A stretch of 64,000 bases of DNA. Origin: Kudoa neothunni. Lineage: Eukaryota > Cnidaria. The notes under the pieces were generated by a model. That model did no database searches. It saw nothing but the letters and a program-made list of their open reading frames with translations, and was not told where the DNA came from. How positions within the stretch are numbered: the stretch's first letter is position 1; each line of letters opens with the position of its first letter. A program made the translations under genes and the position numbers. The stretch is taken from the NCBI GenBank assembly GCA_964304625.1, contig OZ199838.1, forward strand, positions 12,586,001 to 12,650,000, in the 5' to 3' direction. Positions 24,931 through 39,146 of this stretch are shown one piece after another.

Positions 24931-25211
24931 TTGGAAAGAATATGGTTGGTTTATTTTCTACATAAATTTTTATAATGCGTTTCGTACCGAATAGACCCGA
25001 ATAATTACATCTCAATTTATTTTAAATTTTATAAATTAATAATATTAAAATTGATTATTTAAAACATCCCCTTTAAAAATTAAGGAAAAATTTATGCATT
25101 TTAATTGATGCTTTCTGGATAATGCAATATTCATATTGATTGTATTGTAAATCGTTGGCACCTCCTTGTATCGTCGGTGAAGCTCGGTCAACTTCATTCC
25201 CAACAATAGTG

Positions 25212-25562
25212 ATGGTTGTTTACCCCGTGAAGTTGTTCAATGTGCCGTATGCTGCAAAAGCCAATGAGGTGTATAATTTTGTAAGAGATGGAAGAATTGA
25301 TGATTTGGAAGTCTTTATGTCGGTGCATAAATCTGGTCCACGTCGTGGAAGTGCTGATGGTTACGCGTTTGTATTATTGTACAATCGCAGTGATGTGAGT
25401 AAGTGTCTACGTTTGAATGGAAGGAAAATTCGCGAAAGAACTATTCAAGTGGATGAGAGTAATTTGGATGAGATGAAAACATTTGATCTGGTGCCAAAAC
25501 CCACACCCAATCTTTTTACGTATATTTTTATCTACGCTTATGCAACACTACTAGTTACATAA
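25212..25562 (+). CDS. RRM (hnRNP F/H-like quasi-RRM) coding region
   Basis: The open frame holds one RNA-recognition-type fold: RNP2-like strand VKLFNVPYAAKANEVYNFV, an acidic/basic loop with SGPRRGSADG, an RNP1-like strand ADGYAFVLLYNRSDVSKCL, and the closing GRKIRERTIQVDES. The RNP1 lacks the two aromatic residues of classical RRMs, as in hnRNP F/H and RBM12 quasi-RRMs. The ATG at 25212 sits just after the acceptor-like CAATAG, so it may instead be an internal exon. The 3' part after KPTPNLF turns hydrophobic and is probably intron read-through (a GTATAT donor lies at about 25520). It may belong to the RRM gene starting near 27775, in which case the intervening intron would be unusually long for this genome. 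Confidence 0.5.
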   Translation: MVVYPVKLFNVPYAAKANEVYNFVRDGRIDDLEVFMSVHKSGPRRGSADGYAFVLLYNRSDVSKCLRLNGRKIRERTIQVDESNLDEMKTFDLVPKPTPNLFTYIFIYAYATLLVT

Positions 25563-27774
25563 TCGTTCACATTCAACACAACATGATCGCCGCTGCTGTT
25601 AGATTTATTTAGGGCAATTATGTTAATTTCCTTAGTAATAATAGGGTTATTTCGTCACGGGGGTAATCGTTTCACCATCTTAACATTTTTACTCCACCTA
25701 AAATCTTTACTAATTACACAACTCTAAATACTTATTCATATTTTATTATTCCGCGTTAATACATATATTAATTGTTGGTATTGACTATTTGTTTTATTTT
25801 AATCCAAAAAGTAATACAGTGTTGTATGGATCCAACGCAAAATTTAGATTGAAAGAATCATTTTGTTATATCCATTTTAAAATTTAACGCGCGACATGAA
25901 AATTACTCGAATGAAGCATTTTATTCCATAAATTTGTACTTAACAGCATCGCTCTACTTAACTATAGTAATCTCGTCATGTTTTGATTTGTTCATTGTAA
26001 TTGATATCCTCGGGTTTAAAGAAATTACCTAAATATTAAACAGGAATTATCCTACATCGTTTACGTAGTCTATCATCGAGTGATTTTCTCTATGCCATAT
26101 TTTCTTCGTGGTTTAATAAGGAACCTTGAATGCATCGTCGTTATAAAAACACATAATTCTATATTTTGTTGTTTGAATTCTATCATATTATCGGTTGGAT
26201 ATTTATCAAAACCTTTAGCAGATTCAAATTTTAGTGCGTTACCAGTAACGGTCCCAATAAATCGTTTAAGGAAAATTTGTTATTTTGGTCGAATTAAATT
26301 CAATCAACTTTTATTGAACTACTGGTGATATCATTTTTAATTGGGTCAACTGATAACATAGCTTTTTAAACAGTTTAAGACCGTTTTCAATAAAATATTT
26401 ACCATTATTTCAAAATCCATTTAATTGATTTTTAGATATTAAGCACGATGTATTTACATTTATTTATTTCTGCCGTATAAATAGCGGTCCCAAGATATAA
26501 CTCTTGACGCTGATTTTACAATTTCTAATTGTTCCTCGGCTTGTGTTTTAAAACACCGAATTTATAGATAGTAACAGATAGAGGTGAGTTAATTTTAGTA
26601 TAAAGTTGTTCCGATGGGCGTGAAACTGTTGATGAATAATAATATTTAATCCTTCGAAACAATGAGTTGCATATTGTATGTTACAATAAATGAAAATAGC
26701 ATTTGTCGACCAACTTTTTTGTTTCGGTATGCCAATGGCATTCCTTATATACTATTCAAATATTTTGACTTATTATATTTTTCAATGATTAAGGAAATCA
26801 TTTCGCTTTCAATTGACGGTACAACTTGATAAATAATCAGATGAAAGATTTAATAATTTCTCACTTGATAGAAGAATCGGCTGCATCTGCATTATACATC
26901 TAGGGACGTTCCAACGAATTAATTACGTTGATCAGATTGTATACGTAATCGACAATGCTCTCCATCTATTCGAAATTCTTAGTTATATTCGCTGTATTAA
27001 AGGTAACCTCTATTAGTGATGTCATGATCAACCAGTACGTTGGTTAATGCAATCATTCGATATATCTCAAATTTAATTGAATTAAATATGTCATAATTAG
27101 ATAATTTCGAACCATTCGTTCTCATACGTTCGATCAAGTTATGAATTTTCTAATCAGATGGAATAAATTTATGTCAGCTTACTGTTTTTTTGATTCGTTT
27201 CGATAGATATGATTAACTCCTAACGTATTTGTACATCGTAGTAAAAATTAACGTATTCGTAATAGAAATCATGGTTAATTTTATGGCAAGTTGTTTCAAA
27301 TATAATGTCTAAGTCATTTCCCACTTTTTCGTCGTGATTTCTATATTAATTTTTTGACAATACCACGTTTATTCTTTCCTTTTATTCATGTTTTCGTGCC
27401 ATAATACTGCATAAATGGCGGGAAATTCACTACATTGGACTCATTGCATCTATTTATTTAATGCTCGTCTACAAATTCGTCTGAAAAATTAAAATTAATT
27501 ATAAATATGCAATATTAAATCGTTTCGAATCTGTAATAACTTAAATCGAAACAAAATAACGTCGTTACGATTAGATAATTAAAAATGGCGCTCGCGAGGT
27601 AATGCGTATGATCCATACATCATTGTATATGGTTTTAGTGGAGGTTTACGGCGCGAGAATTGGTTATTTGTGGTTCTCTCTCTGAATTATTTCGACAAGC
27701 TGTCGTAGCTTTTTCTGTTATCAACTTTCTTTAAACTACAACTACAACATGCATTTCAAAGGCTGACTTTAAAC
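25563..27774. other. 2.2 kb without recognisable gene
   Basis: AT-rich; small ORFs such as 26080-26328 show no family features. It could be an intron if the two RRM regions are one gene, or an intergenic region. Confidence 0.35.
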
Positions 27775-29317
27775 TGAGCACTACAATAGGGAGGCAGCGC
27801 CTAAACCGTACAAATCTCGATTTGAAGCCGTTGGTCAATCGAGGCCATCCTATAATGAATATGGTAGTTGATTTGTGTGATAGATCATTATCTAATATGT
27901 GCATTGATAAATTTCTAAGAAAATCGTGGTTATCCTCCAGAAAACATCCCTCTTGCTAGTAATACGCTTGATACATTCAGTTTATCCGCTATATTCACTC
28001 ATGTAGATTACGCTCGCAAATATCCCACATATGACGATCGGAAATGTATTCTTTTATGTGCTAACAATTAAAAACGATAGAATAGATGACGACGATTATT
28101 ATATGAATCAGGAAGATCTCACGCAGCCCTCTTATCCCTCTTTCGACCCCAGATTAGCAGCACCTGCTTATTCAACATTACCTCCAGGGTCTGTCGTATC
28201 TACCGGAACTGTACGCGATAAAAATCTGCCAACACGTGATAACCCATATCCTGAGTCGTACATACCAGCCCCTAAACAAATCAATTCAGTGAACCCCATG
28301 GCTCAGGCGCCACCTCTAGGCGGGTTCCTATATTTGAAGCTTTTCCCTATTCCAAGCGGGTACGGTGAAAAGGAAATCGAAAAGATGTTGGGGTCAATCA
28401 CTATTTGCAAGAGAATATTCATTGTAAAGTTTGAAGCTGGCCCTCACATGGGAAAACCGAAAGGCGAAGCAATAGTTGAGATTTCTTCCCAGAAAGAGGC
28501 AGATATGATCTTGTCATTGAATTCGCTATATATTGGATCCACCCGTGTGACAGCAATCATACCTACAATTGAAGAAGTAGACACTGCATTGTGGAGTGCT
28601 GAGCCAGATATTCCCCAAAGCAATCGACATCCCAATTATTTTAACGGATCATCATCTAGTCATCAAGTTTTACCTGGACATATAAAACAAAACAATCAAG
28701 AGCTTCCCATAGTCTCTACTCCACATCTAGATTATAACAATGAACGAGCTAATATTCCCTCACCCAATACCACCTATCATAATCCTACGGCTCCACCGCA
28801 ATACAACAACATGAATGGTGTGTATATGGGTCAGGTGTCGGCCGGTAGTAGTAGTTATGCTGCGAACCCTTCGCGCTCAACCAGTAACAGTGATAATCTT
28901 CCATCCTTTCCAACTCATCATCATCACCATCCTAGTGTTGGTCATAGCGCTCCACCCTCATCGTCTGAAAGATCCAGACATCCCACTTCTAGCAGCGGTC
29001 ACGTCAATGGCAATACTTCCAGACACGGAAACGCTCAGTTTACGTCCAATAACTCTGCCACGATGACTCCTAAATCGGATGGCTGCTTTATCAAGCTTTC
29101 CAGTGTTCCATCTAGCATCCAACCAAGAGATATTGAGACATTTTTTAGTAGTTTTGCCATCGTTGAAAGGTCAATCACACCTCATCGTTCCAAGATATCA
29201 GGGCCATACAACGACTGGACTATTCGATTTGTTTCTCCCGAGGAAGCATCCAATGCACTCTATAGCTTGAAATCGAAAATGATTCGTAATTGTCCCGTTG
29301 AGATGTCATTAATTTGA
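27775..29317 (+). CDS. Two-RRM hnRNP/RBM12-like RNA-binding protein
   Basis: Exons about 27775-27863, 27920-28045 and 28086-29317 join in phase with introns of 56 and 40 nt. The start codon is not found upstream of the first piece, so the 5' end is open. The N-terminal part is rich in Y, R, P and D (SRFEAVGQSRPSYNEY, RKYPTYDDRKYDDDYYMNQE). RRM 1 begins GGFLYLKLFPIPSGYGEKEI with RNP1-like PKGEAIVEISSQKEADM. A low-complexity middle rich in Ser, His, Asn and Pro includes a run of five His (about residue 298 of the main exon). RRM 2 starts GCFIKLSSVPSSIQPRDIE and ends with CPVEMSLI. The RRMs lack strong aromatic RNP residues, as in quasi-RRMs. Likely a nuclear RNA-binding or splicing protein; no ortholog assigned. 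Confidence 0.6.
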
Positions 29318-29588
29318 TGAATTGGTTGTTTACGAGTTTGAATTATATGATATGTGTTTGAGCTCTATTTGTCTCTTTAAACATCGTAAAGACTTTTGTT
29401 GTGCGCATTTTACACCTTATTATCGCCTGGATAGGACGATTTCGGTTGCTATGACCATTATAACTGAAACGATTCTCTATCTATATGAGATCTAATTTTG
29501 TATAAAAAACTGGCTGATTGTGCTACTTATTTCTGAGAACGAGATTGAGCGTTTGGGTGGGTAGTTTGTGCCATTTTTCGTAGGTTCA

Positions 29589-30115
29589 ATGGTGCCTAGT
29601 GGAAGAGTAATTGGTTATGAACCCGATTGTTCCGGTGTTGTCAACATGGTTCTAACCTACAACGGTGTTACCAGGTCGCTTTGTATTGAAGTGCGTTCGT
29701 TCAAAAGCATACCAAAATCCTCTAGTTATGGCGTTAAAGGATTGGCTCGGTTTAAAGTTGTATTGCTTCCTCATTTGGTAAGTTATTGAGTTTTCAACGT
29801 AACTCTACGTATTCTACCTCAGAATCGTTTGATTAGGCCACCAAAATAATCAAGTTGGATCCAGCTGAAATTCGTGATAAAAATCCTAACGAATCTCTTC
29901 AAATATATTTCTATTTCAATTTGAGTCCCGAGAAATCGTTAAAACCTTGCAATCTACTGTTCACATTGTATTTCTGTAGCAAATTAGACAAGACGAAAAC
30001 TATTATTGGGGAAGCTTTTATCCACTTGGTGGATGTGATTTTTAGTTCGAATGGCACTGATAATCCGGCCCGAGTTAAACTTCAACCAATTCCACTCTCA
30101 GTAATATTTACTTGA
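29589..30115 (+). CDS. Small C2-like domain protein
   Basis: Two exons, 29589-29777 and 29837-30115 (59-nt intron), give about 155 residues. The sequence follows the C2 beta-sandwich order: SGVVNMVLTYNGVTRSLCIE, VRSFKSIP, then GLARFKVVLLPHL, and near the end NLLFTLYFCSKL and IGEAFIHLVDVIF. The L-x-V-x-I / V-x-x-x-L-P pattern is like synaptotagmin-type C2 domains. The loops that normally hold the Ca2+-binding aspartates are poor in Asp, so calcium binding is unlikely. The start ATG follows a TTCGTAG acceptor, so an upstream exon is possible, and the gene may be longer. Lipid or protein binding is inferred from the fold only. Confidence 0.45.
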
Positions 30116-31311
30116 TTTTCTTACCGCCAATGGGGGTTTTCTGTTTTTAACGATTAAAACAGAGGAGCTCATTAATATTTTCCTTATTGATTATTCTTTT
30201 CTTTCCTTTAAATTTCGATGACATATAACTCTAGAAATAAAATCTTCGGCAGGTTTATCTTCGATTAAGTTTGTTTCATCCATTGGGTTATATTCTATCC
30301 CAGTTAATTATTCAAGGAATTTTCTTTAAAATTAATTTTATAACAAATGTGTATTGACAATAATGAGGAGTTGCATGTTTATCATCATCCTTTTAGTTTA
30401 GGTTGCATATTATTTTAATTGATTTGATATGATCGTTGAATTCTACGTTTAGATGCTATGTTAAGATATATATATATATATATTTTGTCAAGTTTGCCGA
30501 GACGAATTAATTGTTGGACATTTGTTTTCGACGCTTTTATAAAGATCGACCCCAGGTGACATGTTTGGTTAGATTTTTTCCAATATTAGTGGCTGAACCT
30601 TTTTAAGAACATCGCAGTTTTCTGAACGACAAGATTTTAAATAAACTTAAACACATAATTCAACAGTTGTTAGGGCTAGTGGGATAATCTTTGTTTTGAC
30701 TGGTTTTTATTTTCGGTAATTCCAATGAGATAAAGTGTTTGAACATTTTGTGTCTCTTGTACTTAAATTTACCGTAGAAATTTCTTAGTAACAGTAGCAA
30801 ATGGATAATTTGCTGTTTATGATTGTAACGAATGCGGTTCATTTTTAGCACAGAAACCAAAACTAACCTTTTCGTACTACAGAATTACTTGAATGTTCAG
30901 TAGTCTACTTAAACGTATTAACTCTAAAATTCTCAAATCATTCATTTGGATATTTAAATTTTTTGTTTGCGTATAAAATTACGTAGAATTCGACAATGGA
31001 AATAGATGATTGTAGATCAAATTATTGAAGTTAGCTAGCGAAGCGCAAAGATAGGTAGGGATTAGGTGTTTAATTTTTCTAGTTTTCAAATGTAAATTTT
31101 AATCATTGTTTATTTTTAGAATATTTCTAACGTTATTTTAAATCTATTTAATGATCAAACGCATTTTACCTACGTAAAAGGGATAGAAACTAACGAATTC
31201 AATCACTTTTCTTACAAACAGGAAATAAATTAAGGCTACTCATAAAAACATAAATAAAATTCATTGGTTAGAATAGAATTTAACTGGATACTGGAACACT
31301 TAATCATACTA
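30116..31311. other. Spacer with a TA microsatellite
   Basis: Contains (TA)n at 30465-30483. No gene recognised. It could be a long intron if the flanking plus-strand genes are one. Confidence 0.35.
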
Positions 31312-32041
31312 ATGTTCATCGATGAACACGTTAATATTTATTTTAAGTCCCATTTGGTTACATTTTGTGTTGTAATTAGAGTATTGAATTTTTTGTTGAG
31401 TAAGCATTAACACCAACCTAGGCATATCGTATCAGTAAACAAATTCTGACATGGGGACTCTCACCGGATGAAACCATTTACAAACTGCTACTAGGAACTG
31501 TGTATAGATCTGACACAGGAAGATTGGAAATCAAGATACTAAAACTGGACTTTGGGTCGCAAAAGCTTCTTATCAAAAGTGATGTCTCTATAAATCGCAA
31601 CACGCAACAAATTAACTTACTTTATGGTTTAATTATCTTTTAGAGTCTAAACTTTTTATAATTGCTTTTGATTCGGAAGGAAAATTAATGGGAGAGTGCT
31701 CCTTTAATCAACTTCCTACGACCGATGCTAGCGAGAAATATGATGAAAGCACAGTCCTTACAGAGTTGACCATGGATGCATCATACCTTTTCTCTACTAC
31801 AAACGAATCGCTCTTTTTAACTCTAGGATTTATTATCAAATTGAAAACAATGAAATGTGCAAAAGGTTTAAACTTTTTATCCATATTAAGACCGGAAATC
31901 GGTTATAAGACGTATGGGAACTTTTGTATCGGTAAATACAAAACCAATCGAGATAATGAGGGTAGCGCAAACCAACTCGAACATTCTTTTGAAAATGCGG
32001 ATCAATTTCTGAAAAAATGGCACAGATTTGAGGCCCCTTAA
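31312..32041 (+). CDS. Unassigned protein, possibly C2-like
   Basis: Three exons (31312-31329, 31422-31578, 31644-32041) keep one frame through two GT-AG introns (92 and 65 nt) and give 190 residues. The protein starts MFIDEHAYRISKQIL. The part GRLEIKILKLDFGSQKLLIK followed by KLFIIAFDSEGKLMGECSF looks like paired beta strands of a C2-type sandwich. The C-terminal part, ending FLKKWHRFEAP, is not recognised. It follows the C2-like gene on the same strand, so the two could be distant duplicates or parts of one longer gene. I cannot name a function. Confidence 0.45.
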
Positions 32042-32538
32042 CACCAAATAATCGACTCTTATTTTATTACAATATTTTTTTCTACATTTCTTGACTCTAT
32101 TTATACCAATGATTTTAAGGTTGAATTTGTCTTATTTCTGTCAATCGAATAAAGATATATTTATTCAAACGCCTATTTTAAATTATAAAAATAAGAGATT
32201 ATAGAGAACACAAAAATGTCCCCTAGACATTTTTTCCGTTTCATAAATTTTCCACAAAATAACTTCAACTTAAATCCTTAATAATTATTCATCCTTAACA
32301 ACTTTAGCAGTTTCTACATTAAAACGAAATACATTATCATTGAGTGGTACACAAATGAAAGAGGATCATTAAGATGTCAGTGGAATGTCTCATCACATAC
32401 CTACTGGCTTGTTTTTACCACGTGCTTAATTACCCACTAAGATTATGAATTATTGTTCAGTTACATTTTTAGTTACTTTCAAATATAGCGCAGACTTCTA
32501 TAATTTTATGAAACAACCTGTGTTAATCTGAAATATTA
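32042..32538. other. 3' flank and spacer
   Basis: Nothing recognised beyond the likely 3' UTR of the preceding gene (AATAAA-like signals occur). Confidence 0.35.
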
Positions 32539-33254
32539 CAGTATATACTCAAGTATAAGTCGCAGGGGGTTTGGGATAATTTATCATGATTTTGGTTAGG
32601 CCGAGCATTAGTCATAATTTGAAAAGAATAGTTTTCGTTTTATAAATTTTTAAAAGATTGAATGTTTTAGCCTAAACTGATGCATAGAATAAAATTTATA
32701 GAACAAAATATGTGTATTTATTTTAAGTTCATATGATGCTAGTATTTCTCAAAAAACTAGTTTCAAAGGATAACGGTTTTCGACGTGTAAGTTGGAAGAA
32801 GAGTCGCTCTCCTCAAGTAGGCATATTCTATGCTCAGCTGTTATGGTGTCGCCATAGATTTCATCAACCTCTTCTTCGTTATTTTCTATTTTTTTCATCC
32901 ACCCAAAGTATATCATCTTCGCCCCCATCCATTGAGTTTGATATGTCGCATTTTTTGAATGATCTACGGGTAATTTCTGAAATTATTGATTCCCGAGAGT
33001 ATTTCACCCATCCAGCTACGATAAATAATGCGTCTTAAAATTTCCTGAAGCTGTTTTTTGGCCAATCCCTCAGACTTCCATTCGATCAATTGCTCGTAAA
33101 CATGTATTTAAATTAGAAAATTAACTTATAACGAAATAATTATATATTTTACTACCAGATATCCTCATTTTTAAGATTTTATCATTTGTATAAGTAGCAT
33201 GTTGATTTTGAAGCTTTTTTAAATAAAGTGCGGTTTATACTCGAATATATGCGG
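32539..33254 (-). mobile_element. pogo-like element with transposase C-terminal remnant
   Basis: TA at 32537-32538 and 33255-33256 flanks two related inverted ends: CAGTATATACTCAAGTATAA on the left and, inward from the right, CCGCATATATTCGAGTATAA. Inside, on the minus strand at about 33090-32830, frames read KTASGNFKTH, then WVKYSRESIISEITRRSFKK directly followed by CDISNSMDGGEDDILW. This is the C-terminal signature of pogo/CENPB-type transposases (TPAGN, then SFKKCGISN-x-x-DG-x-ED). The catalytic domain is deleted and the frame has stops, so it is a 716-bp non-autonomous derivative. Confidence 0.7.
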
Positions 33255-33608
33255 TAATTAATATAAGCATTACTTTAAGACGGTGGTAGGCACAACTTTT
33301 GAGTGTGCTGGCCACATTAATGCATTACAGAAGTTTGGAGGGCTGCATTGTTGACTACACGTTTTTTTGAAAACTTAAATATTTATTGGTGGCTTTTCTA
33401 AGATTTTTGACACAATAAAAAAGTATGTATATAAATTAATTTAAAAACACTTCTAATTAGATTGAATTAATGAGGAATTATAGATTTTTTTTAATACAGA
33501 AATTATGTGATTGGCATATTATTGTAAGTTACGATTAAAATAATCGGACTTATACTTAATAAATTTTTATTTTATCTTAAATTATTTGAAGTTAATATTA
33601 CTCATTAA

Positions 33609-34775
33609 CCCCTCCTGTACGATGCGAAAAAAAAATTCCTCCCCGTTCCAATGGGATCCATCCGGACCCCGGAAAAAACTGTCTTAATGGTCTTTAATTT
33701 CTTAATGGCATGCTTTAAACGGGTTTTCAACTATTTATGAGATGTTCTGCGTAGGCAATTAAATTGATTATGGAACATTAGTAGGCGTCAAAACAGAGTC
33801 TCATAGTGCACAAATATCTTTCTATTGGAAATTAAGGAAGAATTTAATGGTACAAAAATTAAAATTAAGCATATTTTAACTGAAAACAAAGTAATTTGCA
33901 AAATGAAAACCACTTCAAAAGAAGAAATCATAAGTAAAATTGATCCGAGCGGACAGTAACAGCGGCAGCATGATCGTATAAAAATCGGAAACAACGAATT
34001 ATCAATAAACGGGTTAAAATGAATCAATGTCTTGACTGTAATTCGTAATTTACCATAATTTTTTAAGCATATATAAAAGAGAATTCAAATTAACCCTTGA
34101 TATTTGATTTATACGTTTTTTTCAGACCTAATTTGTTATTAGAAAACTAGATTTGTTGCGTTATTTCTGTTATGCAATTTTTAATTTTCACTGTATTGCT
34201 CTGTTTGAAAAATTTTTTCCCTTTAAATTTAATAATATAAGAAGTAAGTTTTCATAATTACGAAGTTAAGTAAAACAAAAAAATTCCACTGTAATTAAAC
34301 TACTTCATTGATTCTCCTTAAAAATTATTCAAATTAAAAGTTTAACGGAGGAACTACTTACATCCATCTAGCGACAAGCTTATAGTAACGAAAAGTAAAT
34401 ATGAAATTAGATAAGTTATATTGGGATTAAGACTCGGTAATCCGCGGTGAAATTCTATAATAAGCGAAGTTTCATCATTTACTCAATTAAAAATTACATC
34501 CTAAATCTTTAAATCTACAGTTATACGAGAAAAATAAATTTTCTAAGCATGTGTTTTCCTTAAAAACGATACATATTTTTGTCTCTAAAGGCACCAAAAT
34601 CATTAAAATTAGCCGATAATAATTTGTTGAAATGAATTGTTTTAAGGCATTCCAAGTGTTGTAAATTTTTAGACGAATTACGAAGTTTTCGGATGGTTTA
34701 GATTTGTCTATCGCAAATTAGGTTCAAATTAGTCGGATTTGGGGTCCACGCGGATCCCACTCCGGACAGGGAGAG
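33609..34775 (+). mobile_element. TTAA-type (piggyBac-like) element, copy 1
   Basis: Flanked by TTAA (33605-33608; 34776-34779). Ends: CCCCTCCTGTACG on the left and CTCTCCCTGTCCGG inward from the right, followed by matching inner blocks (ATCCATCCGGACCCC and ATCCGCGTGGACCCC). It shares its whole interior with 49091-50142 in the same orientation, for example agatgttctgc, ggtacaaaaattaaaa, aaaattgatccgag and agtaacagcgg. No transposase coding found. 1167 bp. Confidence 0.8.
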
Positions 34776-34779
34776 TTAA

Positions 34780-35209
34780 GTAGATATGAAATATTTAAAC
34801 AATAACTCTGATAGAATTATTTCATAGTTATTTTAAACATGATATTCAATATATTATATACTTTAACAAGAGGCCTAAGTTATAAATATGAATATTATCA
34901 AGTTAATCAAAATTAATTATATTTATGATATTTCAGACTACAACAAATTTTTTGTGACTTGAATATCACCAACGAATGGAAATAATTTTCTTAAATGACA
35001 TGTAATATCGCGTGCGCGTGTGCGATCGATAAAGAAATATTTAACCACAACGTATGTATTACTTTTGAGATAACATATTTTCTATAAACATAACTCAGAA
35101 TTCTGATAATTTAATAAAATTATTTCTCTATTTAATTTGTGCTTAACGCGATCAAAAATATCATAATCCTGTCATAGACTATTGCATAAAACAGGTAACA
35201 TATGCACGC
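34780..35209. other. Spacer, nothing recognised
   Basis: AT-rich sequence between two TTAA-type elements. Confidence 0.35.
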
Positions 35210-36202
35210 TTGAAATGTTCATTAGAGCGGAAACAACGAGTGAGAAACCCACTTAAATATGCCGTAGTTCACCAACATGGCAACAATTTCGGGGTTATTT
35301 TGTCACCTCAATATTTTTCATACCATCAAAATGTGAAACTCGCGTTATTTGGAGAAATTTATGTAATGGGCATAAATCACGATATATTTTTCCTTCTTCT
35401 AACCCAAATATCTCTTTAACCGATTCTCGATTATTCCTGAGATACCTCATGGGAAATAAACAGCTAATGAACCCATCCAATTCGATCCATCTATCACCAA
35501 AAAATTTTTCCACCCATGTACTGGTATATTTAAAAATAATGGCGTACATAACAAAATTAAATATTATTCTGAAAGTATAAAATGTATTTTGTAATAAAAA
35601 CGGAGAGACCTCAGGACGACTATTCATAATATTTGCAACACATGTTCTGGATGCCAACGGCGGGTTCATCGACCATAACGTTCCGTTCTTGTGTATTAAT
35701 GAGTTAAGTTGTATATCTGTGTCAATATCAAATTTTTCTAACGATAAATAATTATGAAACCCTGAAAATGAATCTGAAGACTTGGTATCGGAGTAGTTAC
35801 TATTAAGATCACTTGAACACATAAATTAAAATTAATTGTGGTGCATACGCGATGTAGATTAAGATATGATATTCATGCAAAGAAAATATATATATATATA
35901 TATATATATATTCGATAGAATTTTTCAAAGTTTCCCCAAACATTTAAATCAATATTTTGGATAATTAGATGAAAAAAGATCGCGAGGTCCAGAAGACCCC
36001 AAATTTTATTTTTTACTTGGAGGATGTTTTTGCATTAACTTTTTTTCTACGGAATGAAAAAGTTTATTAATTAGTGGAATTTTACTACAGAACCTTTTAG
36101 AAGAATAGACTGACCGCCCAAAATTTCTCACAAGATAATGTGGTAGAAAATTGATAACTAATGTTTCCCGGGGTCCAAAAGACCCCAATTATACTTGGAG
36201 GG
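35210..36202 (-). mobile_element. piggyBac remnant (transposase N-terminal part)
   Basis: A minus-strand ORF (35295-35822, 175 aa) contains FPMRYLRNNRESVKEIFGLE followed by EGKIYRDLCPLHKFLQITRV and SHFDG. This is the DDE_Tnp_1_7 N-terminal region of piggyBac transposases, where G-x-x-R-S-x-x-E-S-x-K-E-L and R-F-x-x-I-x-R-x-L-R-F-D are typical. The right end lies at 36202 next to TTAA (36203-36206) with the tip CCCTCCAAGTAT (inward). A second similar subterminal block, ggtccagaagacccc, is at about 35980. The catalytic part and left end are missing. A (TA)n run lies at 35885-35911. Confidence 0.65.
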
Positions 36203-36383
36203 TTAAAAATTAAAGTAAAAATCTAGTTGTTTATGCACTAATAATCTCTATAAATATTTTCTCAGATGGATAAACAAAGGAAGAATCAATATCACACTTA
36301 TTAAAGGTCGGTTTAATTTAAAAGAAAGACAAATAAGCACACGGAATAATTATATGTACAAATATGTGTAAGTCGAATAAAAA

Positions 36384-38281
<1,898 letters not shown>

Positions 38282-38783
38282 GAAATGGCGCTATATGCTC
38301 AAAGCACGAGTTAAGACGAGTGGGAATATTCCAATGGCGAAGGTTTAGAATTCATTTAATTCTTCTCATCACCGCCGATCCCATAAGAATATGATTCAAT
38401 AAGACTTAAAGATAATCTCCGATTGTTTTAAGGTTGTTGAAACTGTCCAGACATAAAAATAGACGATTTTAGATAAAGTCTCTAACCTCACAATTCATAT
38501 TACATAGAAATTCATGCTTAAAAATTAGACTAGAATTAACAAATCGGCAAAAATTAGACAAGTTAAGCTCAAAAAATTAGTGTTTTCATTCGTATCTAAG
38601 ATGCATAACTTGAGCTTAATCTAACCAACTATCATTAATTAAATCGTAACTAAAAACGACGAAAATCGAGGTAAAATTTAAAAGAATCCTCGAAATTTCC
38701 AAAATAACGCCAAAAAACAAAAAACGCCCGCATATTGTCACATCTACCAATGGATATCCTAACAAAGAACAGGTTACCAACTT

Positions 38784-39146
38784 TTAATACTGTTGGAATT
38801 TAATGTGGCATTTGGGGGATATTTTAATTCGGCCTCCAGTCGGTTGAGCAAGCACAGTGGCACATTTCTGGCATTGGATAACAGTTTGCGAGTGGCTGAA
38901 CGCAGCTACTCTCTCTTCACAATCTACACACAAATTCATTAACAAATGAACCAACAATGTCAACCGATTTAGAATTACCGACACACTTCAACAGTAGGAA
39001 AAAGCTATCAGGAAAGGGAACGAGTCTTTTTTGCTTGTGCTTTCGTCTTTCTTCATTAATATCAGGATAAGCAAGATCTTTATATAACTTAATTGGAAAA
39101 GTTGTTATCAACAATAGCACAATCAACTGGCCAAATATACCGACAT
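38784..39146 (-). CDS. RPS27: Ribosomal protein eS27 (RPS27)
   Basis: Three exons: 39141-39146, 38979-39087, 38784-38923, giving 84 residues, the usual length of eS27. The product is a small-subunit protein with a C4 zinc ribbon. The basic helix RRKHKQKRLVPFPDSFF is followed by the zinc motif CVDC, then FSHSQTVIQCQKC (second C-x2-C), and TVLAQPTGGRIKI. The exon 1/2 junction right after ATG TCG is supported by the resulting start MSLYKDL, matching the MPLAKDL type. The first coding exon is just 6 nt. Cys ligands are all kept, though the rest of the protein is divergent. Confidence 0.95.
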
